Shown: positions 1-10,887 of the stretch, piece after piece | How the letters are laid out: each line of letters starts with the position of its first letter | How positions within the stretch are numbered: position 1 is the first letter of the stretch | Origin: Phaseolus vulgaris | Taxonomy: Eukaryota; Streptophyta; Magnoliopsida; Fabales; Fabaceae | Reading direction: 5' to 3' | Assembly (NCBI RefSeq): GCF_000499845.2 | Contig: NC_023749.2 | Span: forward strand, 8,228,013 to 8,292,012 | DNA length: 64,000 bases | Program-made: the position numbers and the translations under genes | The notes under the pieces: model-generated | What the model was told of the DNA's origin: nothing | The model's database searches: none | What the model saw: the letters and a program-made list of their open reading frames with translations, nothing else

Positions 1-2779
1 ACTTGTGTTGTGTCCACTGTTCTTTTACTTTTTGGTGGGGGAATGGGAGTGTGGGAATTTTGCGAATGACGGGATCAAATGAAGCCCTTTTACTCATTTC
101 CCTTTTAGCTCTTCAGTGAAACTAGGGATTCTATTGTTCATATATATTCACTTGAGATTTGTATTGTACTTTTCAAGGTTACGAAGATGAGATTTCTCTT
201 ATTTTTGTTCCAACCAAGATAAAGTAGTTCATGAGTGAAGTGTTTTGGTTGACATATGTCACTCGCTGCAGTTGTTTTCTGCATCTCAAAATTTCTTCTC
301 GTACCAATACATTTTTCTTTCTTTCTTGGATTAGTTAATACAGAAGTCACTAATCTGGAGTGTAGTTTTACTCATGGGATTGATCAATCTGAAAGGTTAA
401 AAGGTATAAGAAGTGAGTTTTTAAGGAGCAGGAAGAAACTACCACCCTGTAGCTTTATGTAGGCTAGTTTTCCAATAGTGAATGGGTCATCGTTGGAAGC
501 TTCTTGTTAAGCCCATAATAACTAATAAACAAATAAATACAGGAACTTGCTTCCCTTGTAAAGTGGTTAACATCAGGTAAATATCAAATTGGTCTCCCCT
601 TTCAGAAAGACAAAACATTCATTATTGAACTCTGTAATCTCACACATGCTAACAGTAAGAGTGCTGCTCTAATTATTTTCTGCACGGTTTACATATCTCA
701 ACTTATTTGAAGCCGAACCAGAAATAAAGTATATTTACATGTATGTATATGTGGTTTGCTTATCTGCTCATATATCATGATGAGGGAGAAATGATTAAAT
801 GTGGCGTATAATTTCACAAGGTTTAGATAAAAATGTAAGTGGAGTTTATTAGTTAAGTTTCATAGCAACTCTTTTGTTGACCTACCAGCATCTTATATAT
901 TTATAGGAATGAATTTGGTGATTCACTAGAATAAAAAAATGCAACTAATTTTTCACAATGCTAGAGACGTAAAAATATGAATAAAGGGAGCATTTATAAG
1001 TTTACCCAACTATGCATGTAAAAAGTTTCCTTGCTAAGACCTACCAAGTTTATGGCGTAAGAAGGTCTCTGTTAGCAAGATGAAATCATGTGGGTTTGGA
1101 AAGTTAATTCAAAGTCTTTCACCATTATTAATCATGAGTCATCACTACTTTGGTAGTGACTACCTTTTCCTAGTTAGCGGTTGGACTTAGAATGGAAGCA
1201 ACTTGCAATTAGGTAGGTATTTGGCAGACTACCCTCTACCACTAATTCCAATTCACTCTACACACACTACTGTTGCTGTTCGATTTTACAAATCACAAAT
1301 AAAAACGTAAACAGTGAGAGGAACTAGTCATTATAGTATTTTTTTTCTAAGAAAAAAAATAAAATGAATAGATTAAAACACTTAAAGATATCCCTACTCA
1401 TACAAAAATATTTCATGTTCTCAAAACAACTTTTACAAGTCCTACACTCTACATAAAAATGGTCATGGACTCCAAATATGCACAAAAAACTATTGTGTTC
1501 TTAGAGCCCATAATTAAGTCCTAGCCTAAATTATAGCAACCACAATAACTTTGTTGCCAGACCTGTTGTTAAAAGGTCCTTCGCAGGTGTGGGAAAGACC
1601 ATGTTGCTAAGACATTTCAGATCACCAAAATATAGAGAAGGTTCCACAAAAAGAAGATTGAGTCACAAGATTTGATATCAACCCCAAACAAATTTCCTCT
1701 ACTTTAGTAATTGCTGTTCAGTTTAACTGATTGTGTTTCATCTATTTTGTTCCAAAAAACAGCCTATTAAAGTTCAAAATTTTCAAAATTAGTTTAGCCA
1801 CATATTTCTCTACTAATCTTAACTTTGTTAAAGTGCATCTTTCACTTAAATTTAATGAATGGATCCATAAGGAAGTAGGAACATGAGCATGCCATGTGGC
1901 CGTTTTGCAGCCTCATTAATTAACATTTGTGTTATCGCTTATTCTTACATGTAGATTATAGTGATGAAACAAAAGTATCTAACTATAATTAAGTACACAA
2001 GGGTTTGCACCTTAAGAAGGAGGCAACTAGTTTGGCAATTTGTCTTTAGCAATCTTTTTTGTCTGTAATAAATTAGTGGTTGGTTTGGTTTGGTTATGGG
2101 CATTGACTATCAGTAGTTTGCATGTTAAAGTCAGATTTATATTGATGTTGTGTTGGAAAAAAGGTTTGTGAGAAGGTAAGCATGCATGCATGGGGTTAAA
2201 GAGTGAAGCAAAACAAAATCACCATAAAGAGTAAACCTAACAGTGAGAGTGACAGTAACAGTAACAACAGTAAGGCGTAGAAGGAAGTGAATTAAGGAGT
2301 TGGCAGTGAGTCATGACTTGCCTTGTCTTCACTTCACTTCACTCTCCACTTTTGTGACTTCCACTCCATTAAGTTAACTCCCACTACCATACAACGTAAC
2401 ATCCTCATCATTTATTCACTCATTTCATTGCTTTCAACCTTCTTCAGTGCCTCATTTCAATCTCCATTTTCTGCTTTCATTTCATCTTCTGTATAATCTA
2501 AATCATATGTGATTCATAATACACTTCAGTAAAGATAATATGAAATGAGTAAATGAACTTACAATGATATTTAGTTGTTTATACATAAAGAAAGGAGTAT
2601 TATAAGTGGTTGGTTTCTTGTGTTTTTAACTGTTACAGTTTCTTCCAATTTAATAAGTGAGAGAGATCAATTTCATTAGTAGTTAATTGTGATGGTGGTT
2701 GATGACGAGTTTTCAAATGAGCTTTTACTGGTTTATGAATTCTTATCCTTTTATATTTCAAACTGAGTTGAATATCTAC
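1..2779. other. Intergenic, no supported gene
   Basis: AT-rich sequence with only short open frames lacking recognisable domains. A CT-rich stretch around 2290-2500 resembles plant promoter or 5' UTR sequence, but no coding region follows it. The first 500 bases could be untranslated sequence of a gene left of the window; this cannot be decided here. Confidence 0.5.
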
Positions 2780-3231
2780 CACTACACCAAAATTACGAAA
2801 TAGAAATTAATTTTTAGATAAAAAAAATAATTAGTTGCTATAGTGACTAATTTAGAAACCATTTTAGAGACTAAAAAAAATTTAATTTTTAAATTAGTTT
2901 CTATTATTGATAAATGGTTTTTAAATGAGTATCTAATTAGCAACGAAGATTTTTGCTACCAATTATTTAGATATTAATTTTTTAGTCTCTAAAATGATAT
3001 TTAATTTAGTCACTATAATAACTAACTAAAAAAATTGATTTTTAATTTAGTTTTTATTATTGATAAATGCTTTTTAAATGAGTATCTAATTAGCAACGAA
3101 GATTTTTGCTACCAATTATTTAGATATTAATTTTTTAGTCTCTAAAATGATATTTAATTTAGTCACTATAATAATTAATTATTTTTTGTCTCTAAAAATT
3201 AGAGTTTTTATCTCATGATTTTCTTGTAGTG
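2780..3231. mobile_element. Foldback MITE with CACTA-like ends, copy A
   Basis: Starts CACTACA and ends TTTTCTTGTAGTG, flanked by an exact 3-bp duplication TAC (2777-2779 and 3232-3234), as expected for CACTA-superfamily insertion. The body is AT-rich and built of words such as 'gtatctaattag' and 'agtctctaaaat' that occur in opposite orientation in the two halves, so a transcript could fold on itself. There is no coding capacity. The right half holds an internal tandem duplication with a 153-bp period (about 2908-3172). Confidence 0.8.
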
Positions 3232-4433
3232 TACAATAAGTTGCCATATTTATGTTTGATGGAAAAAGTTAACATATTGCAAATATTAGTGAAATTAAAT
3301 TACTAATTTAATTTGATTACTTTTACAAGGTAAATTAGTATGCCATTCGTGTAAATTGCAAGATAGAATTAAATTATACATGACTAAAAATATAAAACAT
3401 GTTAAATTATATGTTTCTTAAATTTAATAGAAAATATAATGTTGTAAAAAAATACTGAAAAAAGAAAAATAATCATGTAATGAGAAAATAGGTTATCTAT
3501 AAGTAAATATAAATTATTAAATTGTAAGAGTAGTAATAGTTATAATCTATTTAGTAAGAGTGTAATTATTAATTAGTACTTAAAGGAGTAGTTGATAAGA
3601 TCGATAGGCCCGCTAGCCCGTAAACGGACTCGACTAACCAATTTTTTTTTTTAATTTCTATATCATATATTAAAATTATTTTATTATAATTTAAATTAAA
3701 AATAGCTATAATTTAACCAATTAAATTATTTTATTGTGTTATTTAAATCTTTTAAGCATGTAATAAAATTGTATTTTAAATTATGAATATTTATAAATTA
3801 AGTTTGAATTATTTATTATAACTTTAGTAATTTAACATGTAAAATTAATAATTATTTCATCTAAACATTAGATATATTAATTGACCTATTAAAGAATATA
3901 CGTGTTTTCAATGTGTATATAACTATATATTTTAAATTAAAATTAAAAAAATTAAATTTAACGGGCCAATGAGTCCTTCACGAGTTCACTTTTTTTATTA
4001 TATATAATTTACACTAGCTACAATGGTTAATCCAATCTTAAATAGGTTGAATTGACTCTTTATACCACTTCTATTAAAAGTATAAGAAATTTTAATAACC
4101 AATACTCTTTGGTAGAATTTCAGCTAATAGATCAATCTGATTTATTTCTTACAAACCTAAATAAATTGGATTAACCTACTTTATCATTTATTAGGAGTGT
4201 AAATTTTTTTGAAGTTATATTATTTCAGTATTTTCTTCTTTCATTCAATTTCACGAGAGAAAAAAACTCATTACAACTTGTAATGCATAACATTGAAATA
4301 TACTAAATAATGTTTTTTTTATAATTCACATATATCTTCTATAAGAGACAATTTTATTTAAAACATATAAGATAACTATAGAGGAACAAAGTTTACGTAG
4401 TAAACGAGAATCATAGGAAAAAACTAATAGTGA
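3232..4433. other. AT-rich intergenic, no gene
   Basis: No gene recognised. The sequence is strongly AT-rich with a few GC islands ('gataggcccgctagcccg' near 3602, 'aacgggccaatgagtcc' near 3961) that look like remnants of old repeats; I cannot place them in a family. Confidence 0.5.
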
Positions 4434-4780
4434 TACTATTAAAAAATTATTAGATATAAAAAAAAATTAGCTGTTATATTAATTAAATTAGATATTATTT
4501 TAAAAATTAGAAAAATTATTAGTATCTAAATTGATAGTTTTTAAATTGGTATCTAATTAGTTACTAAGGTTTTCACTGCCAATTATTTAGATTATAAAGT
4601 TGGTAGCTAAAACCTTAGTAGCTAATTAGACACTAATTTAGAAACTATTTATAAATAATAGAAATAATTTAGATACTAATAATTTTTTTAGTCTCTAAAA
4701 TAATATCTAATTCAGTCAATATAACAAGTAATTATTTTTGTCTCTAAGATTTTTTTATATTTAGTGATTTTCTTATAGTG
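4434..4780. mobile_element. Foldback MITE, copy B
   Basis: Same family as the element at 2780-3231. It carries the word order 'ggtatctaattag', 'gccaattatttag', 'ggtagctaaaacc', 'tagtagctaattag', with the two halves in inverted orientation around about 4595. The right end 'gattttcttatagtg' (4766-4780) is a one-base variant of the family end. The left end is diverged and its border is approximate. Confidence 0.65.
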
Positions 4781-4799
4781 TAATGATGGACTGACATAT

Positions 4800-6075
4800 G
4801 TCAAGTGTATAAGGAAGGAAAGTTAGACAATTGCTTTGATAATAGTGTAGTATGGTTAGTAGGAGAAGGTACAATCATTAAATTTTGGGAGGATAAGTGG
4901 ACTAGAGATGATTCTCCATGTAAGTGGTTTCCTAGATTCTATGCTATTTGTACTTGTATGGACGAAACGAATAACGACATGCCTCGTCCCACCGCTGGCT
5001 CAATCGACCTGAGGTCCACTCCTAGTGGGCCAACCGTATAAGTCTTATTACGTCAACCAAGGTCAGCGAAGCTAATCCGCAATTAAAAGCTAGGTAATGT
5101 AGCCCTAAACGTGGCCCAACTCCTTAACCTGGCCCAATAAGGAAAGCTCATCACAAGTAATATAAATAGTGCATATTTCAAGAAACAGGTACGTCATTAT
5201 CGACAATACTCTGACAACTGAGTGTCGAACCCTTTTGCTGACTTGAGCGTCGGAGTGCCTTCTGCAGTACCCCCCATTCGGTGTTTGCAAGGCGACCGAG
5301 AGTGAGGTTAGAAAGGAAAGGTGAAGGACGAGCAAGGAAGGAAGTTGAAGAGTAGCACGACCGACCGACAGGAAGGGAGAATGTCAATCCTCTCAATAGT
5401 TCTTTAGGCCCCATCCCTGAACGAGAACACTATTTAACTAATTGTAGGAAAAACAATAAAGGAACTGGGTGTGTGGAATGAAACCCATTGGAAATGGACT
5501 TTAACTTGGAGGAGAGATACATTTGCCTAGGAAACTAACCTAGATCATGAGTTCTATATGGCCATAATGGAAAATTTTGCAAAAGACTTGTAAAGGACAC
5601 CTAGGTATGGAAATTAGATGAGAAGGAAACTTATACAGTGAAGTATGCATATAGTTCATGTCAATAGAATTATGATAAGGAACATCCACATTTGTTCATC
5701 TCATTTTGGAGTATAAAGATACTTCCCTCTACTAAAGACGAAACAATCACACATATATTCTTTTTACTATAAAACAACATGCAATATTTGGAACATGTGC
5801 AACAAGTGGGTGAAAGTGTGCTCGGTAAGACATTGTAACCCAACCACTTCCAACAATTTTATCTGAACTTAATGCAAAAGCAAAACAAGGTGTGGAATGG
5901 ACTTTGGGTATCAATTATATGGGAGATTTAGAACTAAAGAAACAAGATCTTTTAAGTAGGGAAAAATAGATGGTGAAGAAATATTTTGTATGGCATAACT
6001 AAAAGTGTGGGCATGGATGAGGTATAAAACCTTGAAAGTACTATTTCATATTTTGATTAGTTCCAATGTCCAATA
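4800..6075 (+). pseudogene. LINE (non-LTR retrotransposon) 3' part, split by a solo LTR
   Basis: The frame from about 4805 reads WLVGEGTIIKFWEDKW then FPRFYAI, the pattern of the region after the reverse transcriptase in plant LINEs. After the solo LTR (4949-5429) it resumes as KELGVWNETHWKW and TLTWRR. Removing the LTR and one copy of the CTATT duplication rejoins these in the same frame, with one in-frame TAA at the junction. Further on, HIFF and KVWNGLWVSIIWEI-type words match the LINE C-terminus in shifted frames up to about 6075. It carries many stops and frameshifts and cannot be active. The 5' part (endonuclease, RT core) is absent. Confidence 0.7.
4949..5429 (+). mobile_element. Solo LTR, Tat-type gypsy family
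   Basis: A 481-bp LTR begins TGTACT and ends GAACA, flanked by a perfect 5-bp duplication CTATT (4944-4948 and 5430-5434). It holds a TATA-like 'taatataaatag' near 5159-5170 and a downstream block 'gcgtcggagtgcc...gtacccccc' (about 5246-5276). The LTR at 56761 has the same starting hexamer, the same 'atcggagcgac...gtacccccc' block and an AAGAACA end. No internal retrotransposon sequence remains, so unequal LTR recombination is the likely origin. It interrupts a LINE relic. Confidence 0.85.
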
Positions 6076-6088
6076 TGTTTAGAGATGT

Positions 6089-7690
6089 CACTACTAGAAA
6101 ATCATTGAATAGAAACCAATTTTAGATATAAAAAATAATTAGTTGTTGTAACACCCCGGAAAATACATCTAACTATTACAATACAAGTTCTACTTATTTC
6201 TATACAAGTATAAAGTTTTTCAAAACATTCCTAATACATGATTAGGACATATAGAAATACAAATATTTACAATATAAGTTTCATAATCAACGCCCTAAAA
6301 CTCTTCTGATCCTCAGACACCTGTAAGATCATCTGCTCATGTACGTAGTACAGTCATCGCAATTCAAACACAACAAGAAAAGCAAGGGTAAGCTAGTGAA
6401 AATAGAATTTTATAATATACACAATTAAATCAAAAGAGAAAATCAAGTTACATGATCAATTTCTCAAATTATTCAATCTTCTTCAAATCTCAACAATAAA
6501 ACAATCACATAGATCTCACATGGATCTACACATCCAAAATATTCAACAAACAACATCTTCCGGAAGACCCGTATTAAGTAAGTCCTACCAGAGACTAACA
6601 CCTGATCCAAAGATTACCAGCGAATCCAACAGAAAGGATCAGGGTAAGTTCAATACAACCCAAGCCGTGCATCTCATATGTCACGGTGTGCATGAACTCA
6701 CCCATCAGCTTCTCACCACCTGATATCTTAGTCTATGTGACTTAGATCATCAGTGAAGCTCGGAGATCTCTGTTACCACATAGGCATCAATACTTAATAC
6801 ACAACAAACATCAGTCCATACATTATCCCAAATGTATGAATTCAATTCCATACCATCCCGTCATACAATATCATTCCAAACACGATCCACAACATTCAAA
6901 AACGTAATTAAAATAAAAAAAAATAACACTTAAATATTAAACCATCAAAATATAATATTTTTACAAATTTAAATAATATATAAACAAACAACCCAATATA
7001 TATAACACACAACATCCCTGCAAGAAAAATTGAATATTGGGACCACGTCTCTTCCGCATTCAGATCTTCTATCCTAGGGTGCTATAAAAAATTAAATTTA
7101 GCTTCCCTTACCTCAATTGCTTGCTTTCCAAACAACTTTTAGAATTTTATTCCCCACCGTTTGGATAAGCTTCAAGATTTACGGGCCTAATGAAAATTAT
7201 CCAAACAGAACAAAAATTCAGTATATAATAGAATAAGTTGAGAGGATTAAACTTCTCAACTGACCCCACCAAGATTGATGACTAAATTCTAAGGAAAAAC
7301 AGAGAACAAAGGATATTTAGAGTAAAAATGAACTTACTCTGTTTGAAAATCTGATCGGGTAGAAATGTTCCTTAACTCCTCTGCTACAGCGTGGTATGAT
7401 TAGATTCTAAAATAGATGAAGATTGGGAGAGAAATTAAGAGAGAGGGAGAGAAGAGAATTGGAGAGAGAGAGAGAGAAGAAAAATGGTACTGTGGTGTGA
7501 AGAAGAATGTTTCTAATGGTTTTAAAAAAAGGGCACGCTGTTACAGTTGCTATAATGACTAAATTAGATACTATTTTAGAGACTAAAAAAATTATTGATT
7601 TCTAAATTAGTTTCCATTATTGATAAATAATTTCTAAATTGGTATCTAATTAGCTACCAACCAATTATTTAGATCCTAAATTTGGTAGCA
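6089..7690. mobile_element. Foldback MITE, copy C, interrupted by an LTR and truncated on the right
   Basis: The left end CACTACTAGAAAATCATT at 6089 matches the family terminal sequence. The family body is broken after 'aataattagttgt' by the LTR at 6147-7545 and resumes with 'gttgctataatgactaaatt'. The right half stops near 7690, where unrelated sequence (a reverse SIRE-like LTR) begins, so the right terminal repeat is missing. Confidence 0.75.
6147..7545. mobile_element. Solo-LTR-like insertion (TGTAACACCCC...GTTACA) inside a MITE
   Basis: A 1399-bp insert starts TGTAACACCCCGG and ends GCTGTTACA, so the termini form a TGTAAC/GTTACA inverted repeat typical of many plant gypsy LTRs. The flanking pentamers are GTTGT (left) and GTTGC (right), a duplication with one mismatch. 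No protein-coding capacity is seen. Part of its minus strand (about 6560-6800) matches the plus strand at about 37.0-37.25 kb. I cannot fix the transcriptional orientation; the homologous relic and a CT-rich block suggest minus. Confidence 0.7.
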
Positions 7691-8200
7691 GAAGTCCATT
7701 GGGACCAAGGTTTTTCAATGAAAACATTATCTTTTTTTAACAATCCTATTCTACTCTTAGAAAGTATCCAAAGCTTGAAGCAATCTTGAAAAACTAATTT
7801 GAAAGTGTTAATTTGAAATCTTAACAACCAGGAGCATATAACTACTTATTTATACTCCAAACAGTTGTTAAAAACAATTTTGTTAAGGATTTCAAAAAAT
7901 CAATCAGTTGAATTTTCGAAACAACCGGTTGAATTGGTTTGACAACAAAGTCAAGTTTTTCAATTTTTTTTTCAAAAACACGAAGTGTAAAACAACCGGT
8001 TGAAACGGCAATTCAACATGTTGATTTCCCACTTTTTTTATAAAACATTTTTTTTCAAAAGAACTTGAATCAAGCAACCTTGGATCAAATCTATGAGTGA
8101 ATTTACAAATTCAAACTACACAAAACTCACACACACAAGCAACAACAAAGTCTTCAAGCAATCTTCTTGGATTTGGAGACATCAAAGCCTATGTTCAACA
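7691..8200 (-). mobile_element. Truncated SIRE-like copia LTR (reverse)
   Basis: Read on the minus strand from 8200 it begins TGTTGAACATAGGCTTTGAT and continues with blocks shared with the LTR starting at 18818 (for example 'CTTTGATG.CTCCAAATC', 'GTTTGAATTTGTAA', 'TTGATTCAAG'). It carries the 'caaccggttgaa' words typical of legume SIRE/Maximus LTRs. The distal end is lost at the junction with the truncated MITE. Confidence 0.6.
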
Positions 8201-8282
8201 GATGTGTTATAATTGGTTGGGGGTGTCGACGGTTAATCATTATGATGTGAAATCACATTTTATGCATAACTAATTTCCTTTT

Positions 8283-8501
8283 TTGAATTCTACGAGCAAT
8301 AGAATTTGGGGGAGTATTTGGATAACAATAATTGGGGAGATTTGTAAACATAGGAATGATTGTATTTTTAACAATGATAAAGTCGATCATGTGCAACTTT
8401 TCACTATTGCACAAATGAAAGTTTGGTCGTGGTTACTGGCAAAAGAACATGTAATTGTTTTCCTTATTCAGATTGATGCTTGGAACCCTTGGAATGTATG
8501 A
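8283..8501 (+). pseudogene. LINE C-terminal fragment
   Basis: A 72-codon open frame reads WGSIWITIIGEICKHRNDCIF and QLFTIAQMKVWSWL, the pattern (W...I..HRN..IF, then W.W) found at the extreme C-terminus of plant LINE ORF2 proteins. It abuts the reverse SIRE-like LTR ending at 8200. No RT domain is present. It is probably a separate LINE copy from the relic at 4800-6075, because that one has its own C-terminal block. Confidence 0.55.
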
Positions 8502-8520
8502 GATACATTAGAAAGTAATT

Positions 8521-9677
8521 GAGTTGTGTTTTCTGTTGTGCCTTATGTAATAGTATTATTTGACTTGTTGTAAATAAGATCGTGGTTTGCTTTTCTTCTT
8601 GTGGGTTGTTGAATGTGGGAGGATCTTGGTTTGTGTTTTGTTGGTTGCAAGGAGTTATTTTCTTCAATTTATTAATTGCAAAATATTGTTAATTGTTTTA
8701 GAGCGGAAATGATGTGCATTGTTTGCAGTGTCAAAGTTCCTTGGTTGATCTACTAGGAGAGAAGAATCAATTTGAAGAAATGAGTCTTGTTGGAATTCAA
8801 AGGTGGAAGTGGTTTGAGGATCCGTTTGTGGTTTGAGCTTTTGTTTTTTTTTTATTATTTTGTTTAAAACTTTTTATTTGGAATGCAAAGCAAAGTTTGA
8901 ATGTCTATGTAATATCCTTATGAAATATTAGATTTGCAGGTTGTGCTTGAGGAGTTATTTATTTTTTTATGTTTTATTAAGTTGGACATGTAGAAGTAGA
9001 TGATATTGTTAGTATTTGTGGTATAAAAATTAGAGTATCCTTGAAATATTCTTTATTATTTTATTTTTTTATTGATAAAAAAATATAATTTTTTTGCTAA
9101 TAAAAAATAATAGTTACATAACAAAACTTTAAAGTTTAATATCGTTGACAATTTTTTTTTATCGATCAGGAATATTAATATATACTCAATCGTATTTGAA
9201 AGTTTAAAGTAAGTTCTTTATGACACTCTCAAGCAATTATAATTGTAAGTAGATTGTATTTTGCTTATGTATAATATATAACACATCAATATTACATAAC
9301 AAATAAATTATATATTTTTTGTATTTTTGAAATCGATAATTATTTTAAAATACAAATTCTAATAAAAAATGAATATTATATGATGTGTTTTAAAACATAA
9401 TTTTAAAAAAGGCAAAGGTTTTTTAAAATGTAAAAAAAAAGTAAACTGAAATTACTTTTGAAGTGAGATTTATTTTTCTTAAAAGAGAAATCATATTTTA
9501 ATCTACAAACCATCTTCTTTTTGAAAATTGAAAATGCAAAATCGTGTTTTAATGTATAATTAGAAGTCGCATTGAAAACAGCACTTTCAAAATCTATCCG
9601 TTTTCTTATATATGTATTTTTCTAAAATTGTTGGTAAGAGGTAAAAGGGGACAATACCTTAGAAGTAACTCCTTTAA

Positions 9678-9714
<37 letters not shown>

Positions 9715-10142
9715 ATAAATAATATTTGGTTATTTAATTTTGCAATTTGTGTGAGAGTGTTGTTGGGATGTTGCAACATTCTTTAGAAGTAAGTCCTTTA
9801 TTTATATATGTGTGAAGTAAATTAGAATTTTGCCGTCAAAGCCGGTTGCTTGCTTCGCAACCTTCTCTGACAACCGATAACATTATTGTGTTCTCATTAA
9901 TTATTCACGTAATTTTGAGTTCACAGCTATCATTAGATAAAACCCTTTTCAAACACAAACAACAATCTTACAACTCAAACATTTCAACATTATGTGTCAA
10001 TAATTTTGTACAAATGACAGCATAGTACCAGTTGTACTCTAATAAACTATCATTCAGTGGAATTATTAAATCAAAACAAATTTCGTATTTAAAATTCTAT
10101 GTTAATTAGATATAAGAAATTTCATATATTAGATATAACAAC
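8521..10142. other. AT-rich intergenic
   Basis: No gene. It contains an (AT)n microsatellite at about 9681-9711 and poly(A/T) tracts. A short GC-richer segment near 9834-9885 ('gccggttgcttgcttcgcaacc') is unassigned. Confidence 0.5.
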
Positions 10143-10438
10143 CTTCAAGACAAAAAATAATTAGTTGTTATAATGATTAAATTAAAGACTAAATAAATTT
10201 TTGATTTTTAAATTGGTATCTATACCAAAGTTTTTACTATCAAATTTAGAATATAAATAATTGGTAGTTAAAACATTAGTAGCTAATTAGATACCAATTT
10301 AGAAACTATTTAACAATAATAGAAACTAATTTAGAAATCATTTTTTTAGTTTCTAAAATGGTATCTAATTTAATTACTATTGCAATTAATTATTTTGGTC
10401 TTAAAAATTGATTTCTATTTGATGATTTTCTTATGTAG
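10143..10438. mobile_element. Foldback MITE, copy D
   Basis: Family body words are present in order ('aaaaaataattagttgttat', 'attggtatctata', 'ttggtagttaaaac', 'agtagctaattag', 'agtttctaaaatggtatc') and the right end reads 'gattttcttatgtag'. The left CACTA end has decayed. It is shorter than copies A and F. Confidence 0.6.
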
Positions 10439-10837
10439 CTACAAATCTTATAAATTAATTTAATAAAAAAAATATAATATAAAAATATTTTAGGATATTC
10501 TAACTCTTGTAAAAAAAACTACAAAGTCATCAAAACCTAAAATACATTGACAAAATACTAGAAAGATATATTAATTTTTTACTTTAGATTTAAAATTCAC
10601 TTTTTAATATAAACAATTTTTTTAATACGAATTATAGTTTGTTTGTTGTAGAGTAAAATGGTGATGGTGGAACTCTTTGTTGCAACGAACCACTGTCTTT
10701 TTGGTGAAGAGGTTGAGTGAGTGTTAGGTTTAACACTTTTCTTTTCTTTTCTGTGTGCTATTTGATATTTGACTTTGGATATAAGCAATGCCAAGGTGCT
10801 TCCATTGTACTTGCCCCTACACAACTAGTACCTACCT

Positions 10838-10887
<50 letters not shown>

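Noticed and set aside
256..462. 68-codon open frame near the left edge
   Set aside because: No recognisable domain, no supporting splice or promoter context, and another frame overlaps on the other strand.
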